DNA from: Cellulophaga fucicola
GTDB lineage: Bacteria > Bacteroidota > Bacteroidia > Flavobacteriales > Flavobacteriaceae
Length of the DNA stretch: 64,000 nucleotides
NCBI RefSeq assembly: GCF_900119145.1
Contig: NZ_FPIY01000003.1
Span: forward strand, 286,299-350,298
Reading direction: 5' to 3'
The position numbers and the translations under genes are program-made. Shown in pieces: positions 1 to 7,024 of this stretch. The notes under the pieces are model-generated. The model saw only the letters and a list, made by a program, of their open reading frames with translations. It was not told the origin of the DNA and did not search any database. Position 1 is the stretch's first letter; the number at the start of each line of letters is the position of its first letter.

Positions 1-466
1 TATAAATTTCTAGCTCACCACCATCACCCTTTTGCCAATTATCATTTAAATAAATAATAAAAGAAATGGTTCTGTTGTTTCTATTTTTAAATTGATCTAA
101 ATGCTTTTTGTAATATCCTCCTGGAGGGTAATTCGCAAAATGAAACTCGTACCCAGCCAAACTTAAAAAACAATACCTATTAAAAACATACATAGCTTGG
201 TCTAGTACATCCCAAAAAGGAGCTATTTCTGTATCTCGTTCTTTATTTAACCAAAAAGTATGGTCTCCACGAATTTCTGTCTGTATCATATTTTTATCTA
301 ACGCACCAATACCCGCCTGTGCAAAGTAATCTAGTTTAGATAAAAAGAAGGTTTTAACATCTAGATACGTGTCTGTATCTAAAAAATCGTCAATAATTAC
401 GTAGTCGTTACAAGAAAGCTCATCTACCCAGGAGAGCCATTTCTCTGTGTTTTTTTCTGTATTCAA
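1..466 (-). CDS. 2OG-Fe(II) oxygenase, prolyl 4-hydroxylase-like (partial, 3' end outside window)
   Basis: The reverse strand reads open for about 155 codons from a TTG at 466 to the left edge of the window. The translation carries the HxD iron-binding half-site (Lys-Lys-His-Leu-Asp) after a Tyr-Pro-Pro-Gly-Gly-Tyr-Tyr segment, then a beta-strand core ending in Gly-Asp-Gly-Gly-Glu-Leu. This is the pattern of prolyl 4-hydroxylase / SM-20-like dioxygenases, which hydroxylate a substrate using 2-oxoglutarate, O2 and Fe(II). The distal His and the 2-oxoglutarate-binding Arg/Lys lie beyond the edge and cannot be checked. The TTG start is chosen because an in-frame TAG sits two codons upstream and the first in-frame ATG would delete conserved N-terminal sequence. 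The substrate is unknown. Confidence 0.8.
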   Translation of the reverse strand, partial: MNTEKNTEKWLSWVDELSCNDYVIIDDFLDTDTYLDVKTFFLSKLDYFAQAGIGALDKNMIQTEIRGDHTFWLNKERDTEIAPFWDVLDQAMYVFNRYCFLSLAGYEFHFANYPPGGYYKKHLDQFKNRNNRTISFIIYLNDNWQKGDGGELEIY

Positions 467-601
467 TTTCTATTTAAGAAGCTGGTAAATATACCTATAA
501 AAGAATAGTACCAATCAAAAAACAAAACCTAATAGAATAATCTTTTATCTACAATAAATAAGCCTCTTTTAAATAATTACTATCTTTAAAAAAAAGCTAC
601 T

Positions 602-976
602 ATGAGTCAAGAACTTAAAGAAAAAGCAATTGCATTTTACAAAACAGCTTACTTAGGTAATCCTAAAAAAGCTGTAGAATTATACGTAGGCGAAGAATAT
701 ATACAACACAACCCAGATGTAGAAAACGGCACAGAGGGTTTTATAGCTTATTTTGAGCGTATGCAAACTGAATACCCAGATAAAACTATAGAGTTTGTTA
801 GAGCCATTACAGAAGGTAATCTGGTTGCTTTACATACGCACCAAATTTGGCCTGGGAATGACCAATACATTACAATGGATTTTTTTAGGTTTAATACCGC
901 CGGTAAAATAGTAGAACATTGGGATGCTATACAGCAAATACCTAAGACATCTAAAAACCCAAATGCAATGTATTAA
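602..976 (+). CDS. SnoaL-like / NTF2-fold protein
   Basis: This 124-residue protein has the size and pattern of the SnoaL-like polyketide cyclase / nuclear transport factor 2 superfamily. It has an N-terminal helix with a repeated Ala-Phe-Tyr pattern, a Tyr-Ile-Gln-His-Asn-Pro motif near residue 35, and a C-terminal Phe-Arg-Phe-Asn...Gly-Lys-Ile-Val-Glu-His-Trp-Asp strand that closes the cone-shaped fold. Bacterial members often act on small hydrophobic molecules, but many have no known reaction, so the substrate is open. No signal peptide is visible, so it is probably cytoplasmic. It stands alone, divergent from the dioxygenase gene to its left. A weak -7-like element (one mismatch to TANNTTTG) lies at 581-588. 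Confidence 0.8.
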   Translation: MSQELKEKAIAFYKTAYLGNPKKAVELYVGEEYIQHNPDVENGTEGFIAYFERMQTEYPDKTIEFVRAITEGNLVALHTHQIWPGNDQYITMDFFRFNTAGKIVEHWDAIQQIPKTSKNPNAMY

Positions 977-1108
977 CCTGCCGCATTTAGTTCTTTACAA
1001 CTAAAAAAGTGACCAAAAGATACTTTTACTTAAATAGCGTCGTTCTAAATTTTAACCAGTTTTAAGTATACACTTAAAACAAATAACCTTAACCAAATTT
1101 ATAACCTT

Positions 1109-1777
1109 ATGGACGGACTAAGAGTACTCTTGCTAGTAGCTGGTGTTATTATTTTACTTATCAACTTTTTTATAAACTCTGGTAATATTATTAAAATAGT
1201 TACCTACTGTTTTCAAACAAACTCTATTGCCAATTACTGGGATTTAATTTTTAAAAGTTGCTTTAGCGGACGCGCAATTATTTCATCAATAATAGGCCTT
1301 GTTTTAGCTATTATCATTTTTATAATTATTACACCAATTGTTTTAATTAGAGGTGCTTTGGGCACTAAAAAAACAGCTGCTTTATTAGACGAAGGTTTAA
1401 TTTTTCAGTACCAAGATTTAAACTTAGAAAACGACAAACTTGTATTTAAAACCAACATTAATAATGAGCTAGGTATTCAAGTTCCAAATGTTAACGCATC
1501 TGGTAAACTTAGAGTAGATGCCATAATCGCTATTAGTGAAATAACAAAAGAGTGCGAAGCTAAAGGCTTAAAATGCGAATATAAGGTAATGCATAAATTA
1601 CCTCTAGAAAGTAAAACGGAAGCACTTATACCACTATTTTTAACGGTAGACAACCAAGAAATCCCTACATACTTTATGTACACACCAACACACGTACAAC
1701 AGTATAACAAAATAAGAAACAAGCTATATGCAGCTGGTTATAAAAAGACAATTTATTTTTCTACCATTCAATTTTAA
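1109..1777 (+). CDS. hypothetical membrane protein, two transmembrane segments
   Basis: I do not recognise this 222-residue protein. It has a hydrophobic segment at about residues 4-24 and a second long one at about 52-82, followed by a soluble C-terminal domain of about 135 residues with alternating hydrophobic residues and two Cys close together (Lys-Glu-Cys-Glu...Lys-Cys-Glu). That domain could face either side of the inner membrane. The next gene starts 10 bases after its stop on the same strand, so the two are probably co-transcribed and may work together. The family appears limited to Bacteroidota-like proteins, which is an inference from not recognising it. Confidence 0.7.
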   Translation: MDGLRVLLLVAGVIILLINFFINSGNIIKIVTYCFQTNSIANYWDLIFKSCFSGRAIISSIIGLVLAIIIFIIITPIVLIRGALGTKKTAALLDEGLIFQYQDLNLENDKLVFKTNINNELGIQVPNVNASGKLRVDAIIAISEITKECEAKGLKCEYKVMHKLPLESKTEALIPLFLTVDNQEIPTYFMYTPTHVQQYNKIRNKLYAAGYKKTIYFSTIQF

Positions 1778-1787
1778 AAAATTAAAA

Positions 1788-2636
1788 ATGACAAAAAAAA
1801 TACTCGTATGCATTGTCTTTGGTCTTTGCGCTAAGTTTGCTGCCGCACAAGAAATAAATTTATTTATAAAAGATGTAAAAGAAGAAAGACGTTTAGATAC
1901 AGATGATAGTTATGTAGAACTAACAGCTTTAGTACAAGGTATTAAGATTGATGATCTAAACCAGATAAAAATAAAATCTATTACAAATGCTTCTGCAGAT
2001 GATGGAAATACCTTACAGAAAAAAGAAAGCTTTTTTGGAGACGATTACAGTAGCGACAACGAATTTAAAATTAAACTAGAAGCGCCAACACGTAAAGCTA
2101 CTAAACTAGTTAACATTGATGGTGTAATAAAATATTTTAGTCCAACTGAAGCTAATGGCGGAAAAGTAATAATTAACAACCCGCTAGAGAGTTACAACAA
2201 AAATTTACTGTCTAAAAAATACAAGGATGTAAAGCTTACTTTGGTAGACAAAGAGGCTTTAGATAAACTAAAAGAGAAGGACGAAAAAGAATACCAGAAA
2301 AAGGTTGATGAGCTTAAGGAATCTGGAGTCCTTGGCGAAGGTATGGCAGAAACTGTTGATGCTTTTAAACAATTTTTTGAAGGTTTTGGTGGTTTTGGTG
2401 ATGAAAATGCCTTGTCGTTTTACCTAGAAGACCCTAAAGAGAAAATTGTAGATATTTTAATCTTTAATGCTGAAGGTAAAAAAATGAACTATGGTAGAAG
2501 TCAATACGGAGAACACAAACTTAGTATTAGTTTAAAAGAAGCAGCACAGCCTAACTGGAAGATTGAGATTTTAATAGAAAGTGACGGTGCTTTAAAAGAG
2601 CATACATTTAAAGTAGCAAACGTAATATTACCATAA
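1788..2636 (+). CDS. hypothetical exported protein
   Basis: From the ATG at 1788 the protein begins with Lys residues, a hydrophobic stretch and an Ala-Ala-Ala-Gln boundary near residue 20. This is a typical flavobacterial signal peptide, so the product should be exported. An in-frame start at 1728 exists but would add 20 residues before the signal peptide and overlap the upstream gene, so it is rejected. The mature protein is acidic and Lys-rich, with a charged probably helical segment near residues 155-185, a Gly-Phe-rich stretch near 205-215, and a beta-rich C-terminus. No family is recognised. It follows the two-helix membrane protein by 10 bases. A long perfect hairpin at 2644-2687 ends the transcription unit. 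Confidence 0.75.
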   Translation: MTKKILVCIVFGLCAKFAAAQEINLFIKDVKEERRLDTDDSYVELTALVQGIKIDDLNQIKIKSITNASADDGNTLQKKESFFGDDYSSDNEFKIKLEAPTRKATKLVNIDGVIKYFSPTEANGGKVIINNPLESYNKNLLSKKYKDVKLTLVDKEALDKLKEKDEKEYQKKVDELKESGVLGEGMAETVDAFKQFFEGFGGFGDENALSFYLEDPKEKIVDILIFNAEGKKMNYGRSQYGEHKLSISLKEAAQPNWKIEILIESDGALKEHTFKVANVILP

Positions 2637-2643
2637 AAATGCA

Positions 2644-2687
2644 ATAACAATACTAGAATAACTTTTAAGTTATTCTAGTATTGTTAT
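2644..2687. terminator. long AT-rich perfect inverted repeat between convergent genes
   Basis: Two perfectly complementary 21-base arms (2644-2664 and 2667-2687) are separated by two bases. The repeat lies between the end of the exported-protein gene on the plus strand and the end of pbpC on the minus strand, so a two-way terminator is the simplest reading. The right arm contains the last codons and stop of pbpC. The arms are AT-rich and no clear U-tract follows on the plus strand, so it is not a textbook intrinsic terminator. Confidence 0.55.
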
Positions 2688-5042
2688 CCAAATTACAGCA
2701 TCGTTACCAACCTCATCTACCACTGTAATTTTATGTACTCCCGGTTTGGGTTTCACAGCAATTTCGTGAAAGTCCGAAGTTTGTTTTACAAACTCATCAT
2801 CTACATACCAAAAAACCTTGGTTTTTGTTTTAGCGTGTGCCAACTTAAAAACAACCTCATTGGTGTTTCCTTCAAAGTTTTTAGGCAACGTTATTTTTGC
2901 GCCGCTTTTAGGGTAAATAAACTCCATTACCTTAGCATTCTCTGTTTTACAATCGTTTCTAAAACTTGGTAACGTTTTATAAGTAACATTGGTTTTTTTA
3001 TAATAAAACTCTTGTAATGGAGGTAATACAAACCAAGGCTTACTCACCATTGTTTCTAAGGGCTCACAAGACGTATTTACCTGAAACTGTTGCTTAGCAT
3101 CTAAATGCACCAATTTATGGTACGGACAAGCTTCTACGTAGTTTTGCTTAGCAGGAATCTTTATTTTCTTTACCGGACAAATAGGAGTTGCCAAATACCC
3201 GCTAGTAGCACAAACATCTATTTCTGTAAACTCATCTAAAGGTTCTAAAAACCATTTTGTCTTAGGCAGTACATTAAAAACATCGAACAAAATAGGAGCT
3301 GCACTAGAAACACCGGTTACATTAGGTCTTCCCTCGCCATCTGCATTACCAACCCATACACCAACAACTTGGTCTTTTGTAACACCAATTGCCCAAGCAT
3401 CTTTGTTTCCAAAACTAGTTCCTGTTTTCCACGCAATTTGTTTAGAAGAATCATAAAACTCCCAAGACTCTTGTCCTTCTGGTCTGTTTACCTCTTTCAT
3501 AGCCTCAAAAGTTAAGTACATACTTGCGGCATCAAAAATTGTTTTTTGGGTAGATTTAGATCCAAAATCTACCTCTTGACTATCTTGTAAAATAGGTTCT
3601 GCAAACTCTTTTGTATAATACTCGCTAGAGGTTGTATTAAAATGATTTACTGTAGAAGCCATAGAAGCATAGGTTTTACATAAATCCCACAAGCTACTTT
3701 CTGCACCTCCTAAAATTAGAGTTAGTCCGTAATGATCTGCTGGCTTATTAATTCCTTTTAGATTAAAAAATTCTAATTGGTCTCTAAATTTTTGCAACCC
3801 GTACGATTGTAATAATCTAACTGACGGAATATTTAACGATCTAGCCAATGCCTTTTTTGCTTGTACTGCGCCACTAAAATTCTCATTAAAATTCTGAGGC
3901 GAGTATCCTGCTATTTGCGTTGGTATATCTGCTACCAACATATCTGGTATAAGCTCGCCAGCATCTAACATTGCTGTGTACAATAATGGTTTTATGGTAC
4001 TACCTGTACTACGGTTGGCTTGTACCATATCTACATCTTTCTGGTGTTGTCTGTCTGTTTTTGTGTTCCCTACATACGCCATAACTTTACGGGTATGCAC
4101 GTCTAAAACCAAAACAGCGGCATTAAACACCTGATTTTGTTTTAAGTGCGAATAATGTTTTTGAACCACAGCATTTACATTGGCTTGCAATGGTGCTTTA
4201 ATGCTACTTACTATTCTTTCTCCCTTATGTTTTTGGGCAATATGCGTTACCAAATGTTGTGCTGTTTGCGGCAAAGCATATGGTTTTTGCGGCAATTCTT
4301 CTAAAAGTGATAAACTGTATGTAGTTTTGTCTATTATACCCTCTTCTAAAAGTTTTTTTAGTAATCGGTTTCTCTTTTTTAACAACCGTTGTTGATTTTT
4401 ACCTGGATATATTAAACTTGGTGCATTTGGCAAAACGGCTAAAGTAGCTGTTTCTGCCCAAGATAATTGATGCGATTTTAACCCAAAATAACGCCAAGAA
4501 GCAACTTCTAAACCAACAACATTACCACCATAAGGTGCGTTACTGGCATACATTTTTAAAATTTCTTCTTTAGAAGACCTCAACTCTAAACGTGTTGCCC
4601 AAATAAGTTCTATAAATTTTTCTGCGTACGATCTTTTTTTACCCTCACGAGCCAAACGTATTACTTGTTGTGTAATGGTACTACCACCACGTACTGTTTT
4701 ACCTGCTTTTATATTTTGTACAACTGCATTTGCTATAGAAACCGGATTAAAACCAAAGTGTTGGTAAAAATGTGCATCTTCAAACTGAAGTAAACAATGC
4801 TCAAACTTTTTAGGAATACTATCTACTTCTGGAAAACGCCATTGGCCATCGCTAGCTATTTGGGCTCCTAAAAGAACGCCCTCTCTACTCTCTACAACGG
4901 TTGCTGTAGGCGAATTAAAAAGTTGTTTTGGCAAACAGAAATAATAGGCAATTAAGAGTATTGCCAACACGCTGCTCTTTTTAGGATGTTTTGCTACAAA
5001 CCTACCAACGCTAGTGTTTTTTATCTTACTTAAAAAACTCAT
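2670..5042 (-). CDS. pbpC: penicillin-binding protein 1C (transglycosylase/transpeptidase)
   Basis: This 790-residue bifunctional peptidoglycan synthase has a membrane anchor at about residues 24-38. Next comes a GT51 transglycosylase domain with Glu-Asp-Ala-His-Phe near residue 88 and Arg-Gly-Gly-Ser-Thr-Ile-Thr-Gln-Gln near 118. The transpeptidase domain has the SxxK serine at residue 348 (Ser-Thr-Ile-Lys), a later Ser-Leu-Asn, and Lys-Thr-Gly-Thr near 537. The last 80 or so residues match the extra C-terminal domain typical of PBP1C. Length and domain order fit the family. It is the last gene of a three-gene minus-strand run, its start overlapping the preceding monooxygenase gene by 17 bases. 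PBP1C genes are often paired with alpha-2-macroglobulin genes, and one lies about 2 kb upstream here. Confidence 0.95.
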   Translation of the reverse strand: MSFLSKIKNTSVGRFVAKHPKKSSVLAILLIAYYFCLPKQLFNSPTATVVESREGVLLGAQIASDGQWRFPEVDSIPKKFEHCLLQFEDAHFYQHFGFNPVSIANAVVQNIKAGKTVRGGSTITQQVIRLAREGKKRSYAEKFIELIWATRLELRSSKEEILKMYASNAPYGGNVVGLEVASWRYFGLKSHQLSWAETATLAVLPNAPSLIYPGKNQQRLLKKRNRLLKKLLEEGIIDKTTYSLSLLEELPQKPYALPQTAQHLVTHIAQKHKGERIVSSIKAPLQANVNAVVQKHYSHLKQNQVFNAAVLVLDVHTRKVMAYVGNTKTDRQHQKDVDMVQANRSTGSTIKPLLYTAMLDAGELIPDMLVADIPTQIAGYSPQNFNENFSGAVQAKKALARSLNIPSVRLLQSYGLQKFRDQLEFFNLKGINKPADHYGLTLILGGAESSLWDLCKTYASMASTVNHFNTTSSEYYTKEFAEPILQDSQEVDFGSKSTQKTIFDAASMYLTFEAMKEVNRPEGQESWEFYDSSKQIAWKTGTSFGNKDAWAIGVTKDQVVGVWVGNADGEGRPNVTGVSSAAPILFDVFNVLPKTKWFLEPLDEFTEIDVCATSGYLATPICPVKKIKIPAKQNYVEACPYHKLVHLDAKQQFQVNTSCEPLETMVSKPWFVLPPLQEFYYKKTNVTYKTLPSFRNDCKTENAKVMEFIYPKSGAKITLPKNFEGNTNEVVFKLAHAKTKTKVFWYVDDEFVKQTSDFHEIAVKPKPGVHKITVVDEVGNDAVIWITILE

Positions 5043-5334
5043 ACTCGCGCTCTACTTTACAAATTCTAACTTTATACCAAGTGTACCATTCCTTGTTTCC
5101 TTTGTGTTGGGCAAATGTATGGTCTGCGTGGTTTTTCCAATTGGCAATAGCCTCTAAACTCTGCCAGTAACTTACCGTAATACCAACAGATTCTCTAGCG
5201 CTTTCTATACCTAAAAATCCAGGTTGTTTTTGAGCCAATTCTTCCATCTGAATAGCCATTTGGTTGTACCCGTTATCTTCTATTGTTTTGGTTGATGTAA
5301 AAATTACAGCGTAATATGGTTCGTTATTCTTCAT
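5026..5334 (-). CDS. antibiotic biosynthesis monooxygenase (ABM)-domain protein
   Basis: This 102-residue protein matches the small ferredoxin-like ABM fold. It has an N-terminal strand (Tyr-Ala-Val-Ile-Phe-Thr-Ser), a Gln-Pro-Gly-Phe-Leu-Gly-Ile-Glu-Ser-Ala-Arg motif near residue 37, and a Tyr-Trp-Gln-Ser-Leu-Glu-Ala-Ile-Ala-Asn-Trp-Lys segment near 56. Despite the family name most members are uncharacterised; some cleave haem or oxidise small aromatics, so no substrate is assigned. Its 3' end overlaps the pbpC start by 17 bases, which suggests translational coupling, but no functional link to cell wall synthesis is evident. It probably shares a promoter with the 118-residue gene upstream. 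Confidence 0.85.
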   Translation of the reverse strand: MKNNEPYYAVIFTSTKTIEDNGYNQMAIQMEELAQKQPGFLGIESARESVGITVSYWQSLEAIANWKNHADHTFAQHKGNKEWYTWYKVRICKVEREYEFFK

Positions 5335-5382
5335 TCTATTTAAAAATTACTTTAATACCCACAGCAATATCAACCTAAAAAC

Positions 5383-5739
5383 TTATACTATATATTGTTT
5401 TTCTATAAAGTAGTTTACCAACGCTTCTTTCATAAGAACAGTTTGTTCACCTGCTTTTAATGTTGGTAATTCTTCTTTTATAATGTAATGTGGCCAGCCT
5501 TCTTCGTCAAACATCTCAAACTCATAATACCCGTATGGTTCTAATAACCTACAAATGGCAATATGCATTAAGTTTATTTTTTCGTCTTTTTTATATGTAG
5601 CGTGTGGCTTACCTAATTCTTGTACACCTACCAAGTAAATAATTGCATCTAACTCTAACACATCACCATCTGCAAATTGTGCCGATAATTTTTCTATTAG
5701 AACATCCCATCTTTCTTTTAATTCGGTATCTCTTGACAT
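5383..5739 (-). CDS. conserved hypothetical protein, 118 aa
   Basis: I do not recognise a named family. The protein is soluble, without a signal peptide or membrane segment. It has an N-terminal helix rich in charged residues, a central Leu-Asp-Ala-Ile-Ile-Tyr-Leu-Val-Gly-Val-Gln-Glu-Leu-Gly helix, and a Tyr-Gly-Tyr-Tyr-Glu-Phe-Glu...Gly-Trp-Pro-His-Tyr strand pair near residues 70-88. It looks like a compact cytoplasmic domain. It is the first gene of the run leading into the ABM protein (48 bases downstream) and pbpC, and it diverges from the CvpA gene. Confidence 0.75.
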   Translation of the reverse strand: MSRDTELKERWDVLIEKLSAQFADGDVLELDAIIYLVGVQELGKPHATYKKDEKINLMHIAICRLLEPYGYYEFEMFDEEGWPHYIIKEELPTLKAGEQTVLMKEALVNYFIEKQYIV

Positions 5740-5809
5740 TCTTATAATTACAATTTAGTTCTATTTTCTTCTGTTTTTTACAAAGATGTAAAGGTACAAA
5801 TCAATATCC

Positions 5810-5817
5810 TATATTTG
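5810..5817 (+). promoter_or_regulatory. putative -7 promoter element for the CvpA gene
   Basis: TATATTTG fits the Bacteroidota -7 consensus TANNTTTG and lies 15 bases before the ATG at 5833. No clear -33 TTG is visible at the usual spacing, so this rests on the -7 box alone. Confidence 0.4.
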
Positions 5818-5832
5818 TAAAAACACTTGAGA

Positions 5833-6348
5833 ATGAATTTTTTAGACATTATTTTAGGAATACTACTAATTTGGGGCCTTTACAAAGGCATTAAAAACGG
5901 ACTTTTAATAGAACTTGCTTCTTTAGTTGCCCTTATTGCTGGTATTTATGCTGCTATTCATTTCTCTTATATTATTGGTAATTATCTTACAGAAAAATGG
6001 CAATGGGACCAAAGTACCATTAATATTTCTTCTTCTATTTTAACTTTTATTGTTGTTGTTCTTATAATAAATCTTGTTGGTAAATTACTTACCAAAGTTG
6101 CAAAAGCTGTTATGCTAGGAACCTTAAACCGATTAGCTGGTGCTATTTTTGGCACTTTAAAAGTGGCTATAATTATTGGTGCATTGCTTATATTTTTAGA
6201 CAAGGCCAATAATAATTTAGAAATTGTAAAACAAGAAACTATAGAAAGTTCTGCACTTTACAATCCTGTTAAAAGGATTGGTGAGCTTGTGTTTGCTTAT
6301 GTTATGGAAGAAACCAATACAGAAACTAACACCACAGATACACTTTAA
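5833..6348 (+). CDS. CvpA family membrane protein
   Basis: The protein has about 171 residues and four predicted transmembrane helices, beginning Met-Asn-Phe-Leu-Asp-Ile-Ile-Leu-Gly with the family pattern Trp-Gly-Leu-Tyr-Lys-Gly near residues 15-20. This is typical of CvpA, first described for colicin V production in E. coli and now mostly linked to envelope stress tolerance. The start is set at the ATG at 5833; an in-frame TTG two codons upstream is less likely. It sits in a divergent position to the operon ending in pbpC. A hairpin at 6387-6407 follows its stop. Confidence 0.85.
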   Translation: MNFLDIILGILLIWGLYKGIKNGLLIELASLVALIAGIYAAIHFSYIIGNYLTEKWQWDQSTINISSSILTFIVVVLIINLVGKLLTKVAKAVMLGTLNRLAGAIFGTLKVAIIIGALLIFLDKANNNLEIVKQETIESSALYNPVKRIGELVFAYVMEETNTETNTTDTL

Positions 6349-6380
6349 CTTTTTAGCAATAGCATTTAAAAAAAGCAATA

Positions 6381-6407
6381 AAAAAACACCTAAGAAGAAC
6401 TTAGGTG
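6381..6407 (-). terminator. intrinsic terminator for the lipocalin-like gene
   Basis: CACCTAAG (6387-6394) pairs with CTTAGGTG (6400-6407) around a five-base loop. On the minus strand the stem is followed by a run of Ts (complement of 6381-6386), so it should end the lipocalin-like transcript. It may also slow plus-strand transcription from the CvpA gene. Confidence 0.75.
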
Positions 6408-6429
6408 CTCTAATTTATTATACTAAAAT

Positions 6430-6936
6430 TTAACTTTTAGTGTATGTATATGTTACGTTTGCCTGCACAATTTTATTGTCTATATCTCTTAGATTTAAAA
6501 CATTACTTACTGTAAAGGCCGTTTCTTCTTCGTTAACTTCTATTTCTACATTAAAAACAGTACAAGAATTTACAAGACTTAATATGTCTCCTGATAATTG
6601 CCAGCTACCTGTTATACTGCTTTTTTGCTCACAATCTTCTGCAACATACCCTTGTTTTAAACTAAAAGATCTACTAGACAAAAAACTATAAACAGCATCG
6701 TTTTGGCAATCTGTACTTTGACTATAAATGTCTTTTATAGCGTTATCTTCTTGATCGTCTGTTAAGTCTATTGCTACACTAGATTCTATTGCTGTTAACG
6801 CCCATGTACCTTCTAAAACAGTTTCTGTAGCCGTTAAAGCTCCGGTAAAATCTTCTGCACAACTAGGCTCGTTATCTGTATTACAGTTAAAAAATAAAAA
6901 ACCTAGTAAACAAACACCAATTAACTTAATTTTCAT
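6430..6936 (-). CDS. lipocalin-like lipoprotein
   Basis: The 168-residue precursor has a lipoprotein signal peptide with lipobox Leu-Phe-Phe-Asn-Cys at about residues 14-18. The mature part contains Leu-Glu-Gly-Thr-Trp-Ala-Leu-Thr-Ala-Ile, the characteristic Gly-x-Trp strand of bacterial lipocalin-like domains, and a second Ile-Thr-Gly-Ser-Trp-Gln-Leu-Ser-Gly-Asp near residue 108. Such small beta-barrel lipoproteins are very common in Bacteroidota and nearly all lack a known ligand. It lies downstream of the alpha-2-macroglobulin gene on the same strand, but the 70-base gap holding an inverted repeat suggests its own transcription start. Confidence 0.8.
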   Translation of the reverse strand: MKIKLIGVCLLGFLFFNCNTDNEPSCAEDFTGALTATETVLEGTWALTAIESSVAIDLTDDQEDNAIKDIYSQSTDCQNDAVYSFLSSRSFSLKQGYVAEDCEQKSSITGSWQLSGDILSLVNSCTVFNVEIEVNEEETAFTVSNVLNLRDIDNKIVQANVTYTYTKS

Positions 6937-6993
6937 AATTCTAATTTTATATTGTTATATAATAAGTAGAATCTAAAAAGATTAAATGGTTGC

Positions 6994-7024
6994 GTAGAAG
7001 TTGCTTTTATTTTACAACTTCTAC
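6994..7024. repeat. perfect 10-bp inverted repeat over the macroglobulin stop codon
   Basis: GTAGAAGTTG (6994-7003) and CAACTTCTAC (7015-7024) form a perfect hairpin whose loop contains the stop codon of the alpha-2-macroglobulin gene. The right arm encodes its last residues. No U-tract follows on the minus strand, so it is more likely an mRNA 3'-end-stabilising stem or a weak terminator. Confidence 0.5.

Noticed and set aside
1728-1787. Upstream start for the exported protein
   Set aside because: It would put 20 charged and aromatic residues ahead of a clear signal peptide and overlap the previous gene; the ATG at 1788 fits better.
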